The notes under the pieces: generated by a model | The model's database searches: none | Told to the model about the DNA's origin: nothing | Seen by the model: only the letters and a program-made list of their open reading frames with translations | NCBI GenBank assembly: GCA_051252075.1 | Contig: JBPOFU010000001.1 | Coordinates: forward strand, 186,001 to 250,000 | Source: Oceanococcus sp051252075 | GTDB taxonomy: Bacteria > Pseudomonadota > Gammaproteobacteria > Nevskiales > Oceanococcaceae | Direction of reading: 5' to 3' | DNA: 64,000 bases | Part shown: positions 1 through 7,567 of the stretch, one piece after another | Layout: each line of letters starts with the position of its first letter | How positions within the stretch are numbered: position 1 is the stretch's first letter | Program-made: the position numbers and the translations under genes

Positions 1-1197
1 GAGGATCACGCGGCGAAACAATTCCGGGGCAAAATTGGGAACGCCAGAAAAGCGCAATTCTTCGCCTTCGGTAAAACAGTCGCCAATAGCAATGGTGCCG
101 TGGTTATGCAAACCGATGATATCGCCCGGAAAGGCTTGTTGGGCATGATCACGTTCCGCTGCTAGAAAAGTTACAGCGTCGGAAATTCGCACCGACTTTC
201 CAAGCCGCACGCTGTGCAGTTGCATGCCCTTGCGATACTGCCCCGAGCACACACGCATAAAGGCAATGCGGTCGCGGTGATTGGGGTCCATATTGGCTTG
301 AATCTTAAAAACAAAGCCGCTGAGTTTGGGATCATCCGTGGGAACTGGGCGCTTGTCGGCTTCTCTGGGTTGAGGTTCTGGCGCCCAGTCGACGAAACCA
401 TTGAGCAACTCGCGCACACCAAAATTGCTAATCGCTGAGCCAAAGAATACCGGTGTCAGTGTTCCTGCGCGGTATTCGTCTAAGTTAAATGCTGTGCCCG
501 CCTCTATGATCAGCTCAATTTCTTCCATGAACACATCGTAGGGTTCGCCCAGCTTTTCCTTGATGCCTTCTGCATGCAATCCATCAATGGTTTCGATTTC
601 AGAGATTTTGTCGCCTTTACCGGAATATAGGTAATAGCGATCCTCTAAGATGTGATACACGCCTCTAAAAGCGCGGCCGATGCCAATGGGCCAGGTAATA
701 GGAGCGCAGCGGATATTCAGTACTTCTTCGATTTCGTCCAACAGTGCCATGGGCTCTTGGCCTTCACGGTCCAACTTGTTGACGAAACTCACGATAGGCG
801 TCGTGCGTAGGCGGCAAACCTCCATCAATTTGATGGTGCGGGTTTCAACGCCTTTAGCGGCATCAATGACCATCAGCGCGGAATCAACTGCGGTCAGCGT
901 GCGGTAGGTGTCTTCCGAAAAGTCTTCGTGACCTGGGGTATCCAGCAAATTGACGATGCGATCGCGATAAGGAAACTGCATGACCGAGGTGGTTACTGAG
1001 ATTCCACGCTCTTGTTCCAGCTTCATCCAGTCCGAAGTGGCATGGCGCGCGGCTTTACGACCTTTTACGGTTCCGGCCAACTGAATCGCGCCCCCAAATA
1101 ACAATAACTTTTCAGTTAGCGTGGTTTTGCCGGCGTCAGGGTGCGAAATTATCGCAAAGGTTCGCCGTTTGGCGGCTTGTTCGGCAATCGTGGACAT
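1..1197 (-). CDS. prfC: Peptide chain release factor 3 (partial, C-terminus off window)
   Basis: RF3 is the translational GTPase that recycles RF1/RF2 from the ribosome after peptide release. The 399 visible codons begin MSTIAEQAAKRR and carry the G1 loop SHPDAGKTT (about residues 18-26), the switch region with RGISVTTSVMQF, G3 DTPGHEDF and G4 NKLDRE, followed by the EF-Tu-like domain 2. Family members are about 525-530 residues, so roughly 130 C-terminal residues (domain III) lie beyond base 1. The RF3-specific RGISVTTSV after the P-loop separates it from EF-G and TypA. The truncation is caused only by the window edge; there is no frameshift. Confidence 0.97.
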   Translation of the reverse strand, partial: MSTIAEQAAKRRTFAIISHPDAGKTTLTEKLLLFGGAIQLAGTVKGRKAARHATSDWMKLEQERGISVTTSVMQFPYRDRIVNLLDTPGHEDFSEDTYRTLTAVDSALMVIDAAKGVETRTIKLMEVCRLRTTPIVSFVNKLDREGQEPMALLDEIEEVLNIRCAPITWPIGIGRAFRGVYHILEDRYYLYSGKGDKISEIETIDGLHAEGIKEKLGEPYDVFMEEIELIIEAGTAFNLDEYRAGTLTPVFFGSAISNFGVRELLNGFVDWAPEPQPREADKRPVPTDDPKLSGFVFKIQANMDPNHRDRIAFMRVCSGQYRKGMQLHSVRLGKSVRISDAVTFLAAERDHAQQAFPGDIIGLHNHGTIAIGDCFTEGEELRFSGVPNFAPELFRRVIL

Positions 1198-1257
1198 GAA
1201 GCGTCTACGTAAAAGCCGTCCATTGTAGCAAGCTTGTCGTTCGGATTTGTCAGATGC

Positions 1258-1500
1258 TTACAGTAGGCAGCGCAATACCAAGTATGGAATCACATTGAAA
1301 AACATCGTGGCCAATTTATAGCTGGCCAATGCGCTGTAATGAAAGCGGTTAAAGTCTTCCCGTGATAGCGAAAACAAGCGACCGTGTATGCGATAGATGG
1401 CGTCTCCGCTTAGAGAAATGGCAGCGAGCCACAGCAACAATAGACCCATGTTGATGAGCGCAGACCACGCTAAAAATGGCAGCAAAAATTCTAAATTCAT
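1258..1500 (-). CDS. Small DUF6868-like membrane protein
   Basis: About 80 residues with two hydrophobic segments: one near the N-terminus (LLPFLAWSALINMGLLLLWL) and one at the C-terminus (FFNVIPYLVLRCLL). They are separated by a conserved-looking loop with YRIHGRLFSLSREDFNRFHY. This pattern matches what I recall of the uncharacterised DUF6868 family. An upstream ATG at 1509 would add three residues; the internal ATG at 1500 is preferred because GGAACGG lies just before it and family members start near MN-E. It sits alone between ttcA and prfC, all in the same direction. Function unknown. Confidence 0.7.
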   Translation of the reverse strand: MNLEFLLPFLAWSALINMGLLLLWLAAISLSGDAIYRIHGRLFSLSREDFNRFHYSALASYKLATMFFNVIPYLVLRCLL

Positions 1501-1576
1501 CCGTTCCATCCGTCTGTGGGCTGCGTTTGTTATAACAAGTTTGCAGTGAAGGTGGGGTTAAGCGAAATGTGTTTAC

Positions 1577-2434
1577 CTATAACCAATGAATGGCTTGTTC
1601 GGAGCTGCTTGTGCCTTCGCCAGCGCGCAGAGATGCGAAATCAAATAAGTTGGTGTCGGCCAATTGTGAAGGAGCCACGTTCTGCATGGACTTGAAGATT
1701 TGTGCGGTGCGTCCAGGGTATTGGTGCTCCCAATCATCCATCATCTTGCGCACTTGTACGCGCTGCAGGTTTTCCTGAGATCCACATAAATTGCAGGGAA
1801 TGATGGGGTAAGCGTGGGTGGCGGCGTAAGCGCGAATATCAGCTTCGCGCACATAGCTCAGAGGCCGTATGACCACATTGCGACCGTCATTGGAACGCAG
1901 CTTGGGTGGCATCGCGGCCATGCGTGCGCCAAAGAATAAATTGAGAAACAGGGTTTCAACGATGTCGTCGAGATGATGGCCTAGGGCAATTTTAGTAAAG
2001 CCGTGGGATTCAGCATGGTTGTACAAGGCACCGCGACGTAAACGAGAACAAAGCCCGCATTGCGTTTTTCCTTCTGGAACCACGCGTTCCACCACGCTGT
2101 AGGTGTCCTGCTCCACAATCGTGAAAGGAATTTCACGTGCAGATAAATAGTCGGGCAAGACATGCTCAGGAAAATCAGGTTGCTTTTGATCCAGATTGAC
2201 CGCCACCAAATCAAATTGAATGGGTGCGCTGGCCTGCAGTTTGAGCAGTATGTCCAGCATGGTGTAGCTGTCCTTGCCACCAGACAAGCACACCATCACC
2301 TTGTCGCCTTCTTCAATCATGTTGTAGTCGGCAATGGCCTGGCCGACCTGTCGCCGCAAGCGCTTAGCCAATTTATCGGTTTCCAGCTTTATTTTGCGTG
2401 GATTAACAGGGGTGTGCACAGCAACAGATGACAT
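1577..2434 (-). CDS. ttcA: tRNA 2-thiocytidine(32) synthetase TtcA
   Basis: TtcA is an iron-sulfur, ATP-dependent enzyme that thiolates cytidine 32 in certain tRNAs. The 285-residue protein has the PP-loop SGGKDS at residues 51-56 that binds ATP. It also has the cysteine pairs expected for the [4Fe-4S] cluster, CGLC at 126-129 and CNLC at 214-217, and the ALGHHLDDIVET segment typical of TtcA. Length is about normal for the family. It reads away from the preceding cyclotransferase gene with a 35-base gap and is probably monocistronic or co-transcribed with it. No unusual features. Confidence 0.97.
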   Translation of the reverse strand: MSSVAVHTPVNPRKIKLETDKLAKRLRRQVGQAIADYNMIEEGDKVMVCLSGGKDSYTMLDILLKLQASAPIQFDLVAVNLDQKQPDFPEHVLPDYLSAREIPFTIVEQDTYSVVERVVPEGKTQCGLCSRLRRGALYNHAESHGFTKIALGHHLDDIVETLFLNLFFGARMAAMPPKLRSNDGRNVVIRPLSYVREADIRAYAATHAYPIIPCNLCGSQENLQRVQVRKMMDDWEHQYPGRTAQIFKSMQNVAPSQLADTNLFDFASLRAGEGTSSSEQAIHWL

Positions 2435-2469
2435 AGCAAGGCTACAAAATGATGATGAAAGTCGCTATT

Positions 2470-3261
2470 TTACGGTGTTGCTGGGCTTAAAGCGTCGATT
2501 TTCAATCGATACAAGCGCGGCCAGTTTTTACCGGTGACCCACAACTCACGATTTTTCGCATCCCAAGCGATACCGTTGAGTACGTCGGCTGTCGGCGGAC
2601 GAATCATCCGCGGCCACAAATCGGCCAGCTCTAGCCAGCCGCTGACACAGCCGCTATGAGTGTCGATGCGAGCCAAGCGTTCTTGTTGCCAAATGTTGGC
2701 GAACAATTGACCTTCCACCCATTCCAGTTCATTGATGTGCTTGAGTGGTTTATTGCCGTCGAGTACTAAAACTCTTTTAGTTTCAGCAAAGTTGTTGTCG
2801 CGTAGACTCAAATACGCCGAGCCATCCGACATAATGAATTGATTGCTGTCATGGGTTAACCCCCAGCCTTCGCCTTGATAGCGTTGGATGTTTTGCAGCT
2901 CTAACTCTAAGTTGTAACTGCGTAGTTCACCCGCTTTCCAGCTCAGTTGCCAAAGTTTTTGATCAAACCACGCAAGGCCTTCGCCGAAACGATTCTTGGG
3001 TAAATCGACCGCTAGCGAGCTGCCGGGCTTGTGCACTATCAGTTTGGATTGGCCATACAGCCCCGTGCTTTCGACTAAATGGCCATCAGCAAACACCAAG
3101 CCTTGGGTAAAGGAATTCTTATTGTGGTCTTGGAGTTCTGCCACGCTATAACGGAGTTCAATGGGCTGCGGGCAACGGGCAGCGAGTGGATCTAGCCAGG
3201 TGCTGAGTATCACAAAACCCAATGCAAGGCTGTTGGGCCGAAGGCGATTAAGCTTTTGCAA
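2470..3261 (-). CDS. Secreted glutaminyl-peptide cyclotransferase (glutamine cyclotransferase family)
   Basis: The 263-residue protein starts with a signal peptide (hydrophobic SLALGFVILSTW, likely cleavage after LAA-R). It continues with the beta-propeller glutamine cyclotransferase fold known from plant-type enzymes, which convert N-terminal glutamine to pyroglutamate. Diagnostic stretches are NSFTQGL, VESTGLYGQSKL, INELEWVEGQLFANIWQ and LNGIAWDAKNRELWVTGKNWP. Its start overlaps the end of the DUF2505 gene by 14 bases, so the two are probably translated together. The substrate in this bacterium is unknown; periplasmic location is inferred from the signal peptide. Confidence 0.9.
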   Translation of the reverse strand: MQKLNRLRPNSLALGFVILSTWLDPLAARCPQPIELRYSVAELQDHNKNSFTQGLVFADGHLVESTGLYGQSKLIVHKPGSSLAVDLPKNRFGEGLAWFDQKLWQLSWKAGELRSYNLELELQNIQRYQGEGWGLTHDSNQFIMSDGSAYLSLRDNNFAETKRVLVLDGNKPLKHINELEWVEGQLFANIWQQERLARIDTHSGCVSGWLELADLWPRMIRPPTADVLNGIAWDAKNRELWVTGKNWPRLYRLKIDALSPATP

Positions 3262-3745
3262 GATACTCCCGTATCGCTACAGCACTGCGCTCAAAGCCCT
3301 CGCTGACTTTGCCCACCATCATTTTCTCGATACGCCCACCCAACAGCGGGATGCGCGCTTCCACTTCACCGATACCCGACAACGTTGAACTGCCGTCTCC
3401 GTTGTCGCTTAGGGTGAGGCGCGTCAAGATATGTCCAGGTAAGCCTTCCAATTCCATGCGCAGCTCGCCGGTATAGGGCTGTGCCTGACGGTTCCAAAAT
3501 TGATGTTGGATGAGGGTGACCGTATCGCCGGTAATTTTGCGTGCAAAACTCGGTAGCTTGTTGGTGCTGGTTTTACGCCGCACGTGACTTTCAAAGCGGG
3601 TTTCGTTGTCTTGGCGAATCTCTAGATCAAATGACTGTATGCCGGCTTCATCGTAGCGATAGACCAAATAATCTTCCGTGGAAATAGCCGCCACAACGGT
3701 ATCTGCAGGTGCCGGAATAAGGCTGCTGCGCTCAAAACGCTGCAT
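3248..3745 (-). CDS. DUF2505 family protein (START/SRPBCC-like)
   Basis: A 165-residue cytoplasmic protein with no signal peptide. It begins MQRFERSSLIPAPADTVVAAI and contains YRYDEAGIQSFDL and GEVEARIPLLGGRIEKMMV, features of the DUF2505 branch of the SRPBCC lipid/hydrophobic-ligand-binding fold. Its ligand is unknown. It overlaps DUF2834 upstream by 14 bases and the cyclotransferase downstream by 14 bases, so the three genes form one tight operon. A role linked to membrane or lipid handling is only a guess from fold and company. Confidence 0.85.
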   Translation of the reverse strand: MQRFERSSLIPAPADTVVAAISTEDYLVYRYDEAGIQSFDLEIRQDNETRFESHVRRKTSTNKLPSFARKITGDTVTLIQHQFWNRQAQPYTGELRMELEGLPGHILTRLTLSDNGDGSSTLSGIGEVEARIPLLGGRIEKMMVGKVSEGFERSAVAIREYLAKA

Positions 3746-4094
3746 TGCGCTGCTCCGTTTCGAGCCGGCGTTGCCGCATATATAGAAACAAGGGCAATGC
3801 GCAGCTCAAGCCTACGAAGCAATTGAGTGGAATCCAGGCCCAAGCGTGGCGCAGGCCCAAACGCGAGGATTCAGCGAATGCGAAGATCCAAAAAACCACG
3901 GAAGACACACTGAGATCGGTAAACGCAGCGGCAGTGCCTACATTGACGTACAAGGCTTGCAACCAAAATTGCGCTTGTGGCAGTGGTTCCCCACCGAAAT
4001 AGCCCAGAAATGCCATGGCGGGCAGGATTGCACCGACTATGGCTAATGCAAGATATAGGTTTTTCAAAACATGTTCCCCGTGGTGAAAATTCAT
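3732..4094 (-). CDS. DUF2834 family membrane protein
   Basis: A 120-residue integral membrane protein with three hydrophobic segments, including LALAIVGAILPAMAFLGYF and SSVVFWIFAFAESSRLGLRHAWAW. The DLSVSSVVFWIF-ESSRLGLRH stretch is typical of DUF2834. The ATG at 4094 gives MNFHHGEHVLKNLY; a TTG a few codons downstream, preceded by GGGGAACATG, would give a start directly at LKNLYLALA and is a credible alternative. First gene of the DUF2834-DUF2505-cyclotransferase operon. Function unknown. Confidence 0.8.
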   Translation of the reverse strand: MNFHHGEHVLKNLYLALAIVGAILPAMAFLGYFGGEPLPQAQFWLQALYVNVGTAAAFTDLSVSSVVFWIFAFAESSRLGLRHAWAWIPLNCFVGLSCALPLFLYMRQRRLETEQRNAAF

Positions 4095-4162
4095 TATCCA
4101 CGGGCACTTGAGCGCCTACAAGCTCGACTAGTTATACCGACCCAAATATCGCCGCATTTGGA

Positions 4163-6055
4163 TTAAGCGCTGCGCGCCAATTGATCACTACTGCGACGTA
4201 AATGTATCAACAGCAAAGAAATGGCTGCCGGCGTCAGACCCTCCATACGAGAGGCTTGGGCAATGCTTACAGGGCGCGCTTTGGCCAGCTTTTGGCAGAC
4301 CTCTATGGATAAGCCTTTAACCGCGGCATAATCGATATCGTCAGGAATTTTGGTATTTTCCAAATGTTTCTGCTGCGCGACTTCGGTTTCCTGCCGCTCG
4401 ATGTAGCCAGCGTAAGTGGCCTCAATGTCCACCTGCTCGGCTACGCCAGGATCGGCATGCGCCGCACCAAGTTTTTCTATGCGGTGCAGGCCGGCATAGT
4501 CCACCCCGGGGCGTCGCAACAAATCGTAGGCCATGTATTCATGGCGCAGCGGTTCTCCAAACAGTTCTTCGGCGAGTTCGGGTGCGACATCGCTGGTTTG
4601 AACACAGCTGTGTTTCAGTCGCTTTAGCTCTCCTTGAACTGCCGTTTGCTTGGTTTCAAAAGCCTGCCAGCGGGCGTCGTCCACCAAGCCCAATTGTCGG
4701 CCAATCGGCGTTAAGCGTTGGTCAGCATTGTCTTCGCGCAGGCGCAGACGATATTCCGCACGACTGGTAAACATGCGATAGGGCTCGGCTACTCCGCGGG
4801 TAATTAAGTCATCAACCAGCACGCCCATATAGGCTTCATCGCGCCGCGGATGCCAGGCTTCTTTGTCTTGCGCTTGGAGTGCGGCATTCAAGCCGGCCAG
4901 CAAACCTTGCGCTGCTGCCTCTTCATAGCCCGTGGTGCCGTTGATTTGGCCGGCCAAGAACAAGCCGTCCAAATGCTTAGCTTCTAATGAGTATTTTAGA
5001 TCGCGTGGATCGAAATAATCGTATTCGATGGCATAACCAGGGCGGGTAATGTGTGCGTTTTCGAAACCCACGATTGAGCGCACAAATTCCACCTGCACAT
5101 CGAAAGGCAAGCTGGTGGAAATGCCGTTGGGGTAGACCTCGTGTGTGCTTAGGCCTTCGGGCTCGATAAATATCTGGTGCTGATCTTTGTCGGCAAAGCG
5201 GACAATTTTGTCCTCTACCGATGGGCAATAACGAGGCCCAACGCCTTCAATCTCTCCGGCGTACATGGGCGAGCGGTCCAAGCCACCACGAATGACATCA
5301 TGGGTTTTTGCATTGGTATGGGTAATGAAGCATGAAACTTGTCGCGGATGATCATCGCGACTACCCATAAAAGAAAATACCGGGCGAGGATCGTCGCCGG
5401 GTTGTTCCGCCAACTGAGAAAAATCAATACTGCGTGCGTCTATGCGCGGTGGTGTACCGGTTTTTAAACGACCAACCCGAAATGGCAGTGCGCGTAATCG
5501 CTGCGATAAGGCATTGGATGGCGGATCACCGGCACGACCGCCTTCGTAGTTGGACAAGCCAATATGAATGAGGCCGCCGAGGAAGGTGCCAACCGTGAGC
5601 ACCACGCTGCGGGCGCGAATCGGCAGCCCCATTTGCGTAACCACACCAGAAACTCGCCCGTTTTCTACAATCAGGTCGGCGCAGCTTTGTTGAAACAGTT
5701 CAAGATTGTCTTGGTTTTCTAGCGCGCTACGGACAAAACTACGGTACAGGGCACGGTCGGCTTGGGCACGGGTGGCGCGTACGGCAGGTCCTTTGCGCGC
5801 ATTTAAGCGACGAAACTGTATGCCTGCCGCATCGGCGGCGCGGGCCATCAAACCGCCCAAGGCATCAACTTCTCGAACCAAATGGCTCTTACCAATGCCA
5901 CCTATCGCCGGGTTGCAGCTCATTTGCCCCAGCGTTTCTATGCTTTGGCTTAACAATAAGGTGTCTGAACCCGTGCGTGCAGCAGCCAGCGCAGCTTCGG
6001 TGCCGGCATGGCCGCCACCGACAACAATTACGTCGTAGGTCTTTTGAAGGTTCAT
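4163..6055 (-). CDS. mnmG: tRNA uridine-5-carboxymethylaminomethyl(34) synthesis enzyme MnmG (GidA)
   Basis: With MnmE, this FAD protein builds the cmnm5 group on wobble uridine 34 of several tRNAs. The 630-residue protein has the dinucleotide motif VGGGHAGTEAALAAARTG at the N-terminus, the GidA signature SCNPAIGGIGKSHLVREVDALGG, the C-terminal family signature PGYAIEYDYFDPRDL, and the helical tail ending in ISLLLIHLRR that contacts MnmE. Full length. In most gammaproteobacteria mnmG is followed by rsmG and parAB; here the next downstream gene is DUF2834 and the upstream gene encodes a TrpB-like protein, so it has been separated from that neighbourhood. Confidence 0.97.
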   Translation of the reverse strand: MNLQKTYDVIVVGGGHAGTEAALAAARTGSDTLLLSQSIETLGQMSCNPAIGGIGKSHLVREVDALGGLMARAADAAGIQFRRLNARKGPAVRATRAQADRALYRSFVRSALENQDNLELFQQSCADLIVENGRVSGVVTQMGLPIRARSVVLTVGTFLGGLIHIGLSNYEGGRAGDPPSNALSQRLRALPFRVGRLKTGTPPRIDARSIDFSQLAEQPGDDPRPVFSFMGSRDDHPRQVSCFITHTNAKTHDVIRGGLDRSPMYAGEIEGVGPRYCPSVEDKIVRFADKDQHQIFIEPEGLSTHEVYPNGISTSLPFDVQVEFVRSIVGFENAHITRPGYAIEYDYFDPRDLKYSLEAKHLDGLFLAGQINGTTGYEEAAAQGLLAGLNAALQAQDKEAWHPRRDEAYMGVLVDDLITRGVAEPYRMFTSRAEYRLRLREDNADQRLTPIGRQLGLVDDARWQAFETKQTAVQGELKRLKHSCVQTSDVAPELAEELFGEPLRHEYMAYDLLRRPGVDYAGLHRIEKLGAAHADPGVAEQVDIEATYAGYIERQETEVAQQKHLENTKIPDDIDYAAVKGLSIEVCQKLAKARPVSIAQASRMEGLTPAAISLLLIHLRRSSDQLARSA

Positions 6056-6093
6056 AGTGGTCTGGTACAGCGAGCAGCGAACCCCTGATTATA

Positions 6094-7500
6094 TCAGTAG
6101 TCGGTATGCCCCAATGTGCGGGCCACTTCGCGTAGGTCTTTGTCGAATGGCTCGACCATATTGATAATGATGAGTTGATCAGGATTCATGCGCCGAGCTT
6201 CTCGACCAGCCCAGCCCAGCGGGTAGGCGGTGCGTATGGGCACAATCAAACCTTCATGTCGCGCTAAGGACTTAATTGCGGACACCGCGTCGGCGCTAGA
6301 GCCTTGTATGTACTCCACTCGACCTGACTTTTCGAAATTGGAGTGTTCGCGGCTCACCGCTGGATACTCGGACCCTTCCAATATGGCGTCGGCTTGAAAA
6401 GCCTGCGCATCAGATAAGGCGAGCTGTGGCTTAAAGGGGTCCGCACTACCGCCTTTGTCGTCTTGCAGGCTGTCCTGTGCCTCGACCGCGACCAAGCGCA
6501 CTGTGTCGATTTTCAAATAGGGATCAAAAAAGCCCAAGGCATCAGCAGCTTTCTTACCGCGAGTGACCAGTACGTCGGGCATTTTTTTGAACATGGATTG
6601 CGCCATGGCGCGGGTTTCTCGACCCAATGCGCTAATGAGCAACTGATTAAGCTCAGGAAAAGGTGCCGGTGCAGCATCTACGCCCAGTACCAAAAAGTGT
6701 AGACCAGCCCGATTGACGCAATCGTCTACCGCGGCATCACGGGCAGAATCATGCCGACCTACGGTTTCTATGCGCGCGCCCACACAACGCATATGCAGGA
6801 CGCTGGAGGAGTTTTGTGAGGCGATATTTTCATCTATGAAAACGATGGACTTGAGCCCCATGCGTGCCGCCATAGAGGACATGATGACGCCCAAACGGGG
6901 AGAACTGCTACCAGCGACTACAGTGGAATAGCCCAGTTGTTTGGCCATGACCACTTGGCCGACGACGGCCATCAGCAACTTGCTACCACCGCCCATCATA
7001 TCTTCGCGTTTGATCGCGATTTGCGCACCGCCGAGATGCTCGGACCATCGTTTGGCGTGCATTAGGGACGATGGACGATTGAAATTGCGCAGCAGCATGC
7101 GATTGTGCTCCTGCAAAAACTCGGACTTGCCACTGAGCTCTTTGTATTGCTCATTCACCCGTTCGAAATACGCCTTGGCGCCGGGGTCTTCGCCTAATCG
7201 GCGTGTGGGGCCAGCGCGCTTGGGCGGCTTTCCAATCAGGCTGGTATCCACGCCGAGACCTTTGGCCAGGTGTTTAACCTGTACTAGGGCGGGGTGTTTC
7301 AATTCGCCTTTTACTAGGCGGTAAATGTGTTGTGCGTCAGCAAGGAATTCCTCTGAGCGGTTCATTTGCGCATGCAAACGCGCTAGCCGGAGGCGCACCG
7401 TCATATCTTCGGGACTGAGTTCTGCCTGATCCCGCAACATGCTTTCCAACTCACCCATCAACTCATCGTTTTTACCGGGTGTTACTGCGCCGTCGCTCAT
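6094..7500 (-). CDS. TrpB-like fold-type II PLP-family protein with degenerate active site and helical N-terminal extension
   Basis: 468 residues. Residues about 140-460 align with tryptophan synthase beta: RPSSLMHAKRWSEHLGG, IKREDMMGGGSK (164-174), APAPFP for GPHPYP (277-282), RHEGLIVPI for the HEGIIPALE region and DKD at 453-455. Key positions differ: the glutamate of AETGAGQHG is replaced (AGSSSPRLG, 196-204), the phosphate loop GGGSNA is KKAADA (316-321), the serine contacting the PLP ring nitrogen is Val449, and the lysine of GGAHK is one residue out of register (Lys174). Residues 1-135 are extra, helix-rich and TPR-like (SPEDMTVRLRLARLHAQ). Thirty-eight bases separate it from mnmG. Probably not a tryptophan synthase; function unknown. 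Confidence 0.8.
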   Translation of the reverse strand: MSDGAVTPGKNDELMGELESMLRDQAELSPEDMTVRLRLARLHAQMNRSEEFLADAQHIYRLVKGELKHPALVQVKHLAKGLGVDTSLIGKPPKRAGPTRRLGEDPGAKAYFERVNEQYKELSGKSEFLQEHNRMLLRNFNRPSSLMHAKRWSEHLGGAQIAIKREDMMGGGSKLLMAVVGQVVMAKQLGYSTVVAGSSSPRLGVIMSSMAARMGLKSIVFIDENIASQNSSSVLHMRCVGARIETVGRHDSARDAAVDDCVNRAGLHFLVLGVDAAPAPFPELNQLLISALGRETRAMAQSMFKKMPDVLVTRGKKAADALGFFDPYLKIDTVRLVAVEAQDSLQDDKGGSADPFKPQLALSDAQAFQADAILEGSEYPAVSREHSNFEKSGRVEYIQGSSADAVSAIKSLARHEGLIVPIRTAYPLGWAGREARRMNPDQLIIINMVEPFDKDLREVARTLGHTDY

Positions 7501-7567
7501 ACTCGCGCTCCTGCTTTGAGTGGCTTATTTGAATCCAAATACTAAAGGAAAAATCGATAAATTATGG

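Noticed and set aside
6094..7500. Annotation of the PLP-fold protein as tryptophan synthase beta chain
   Set aside because: Catalytic and cofactor-binding residues are replaced and no trpA is adjacent; called TrpB-like instead.
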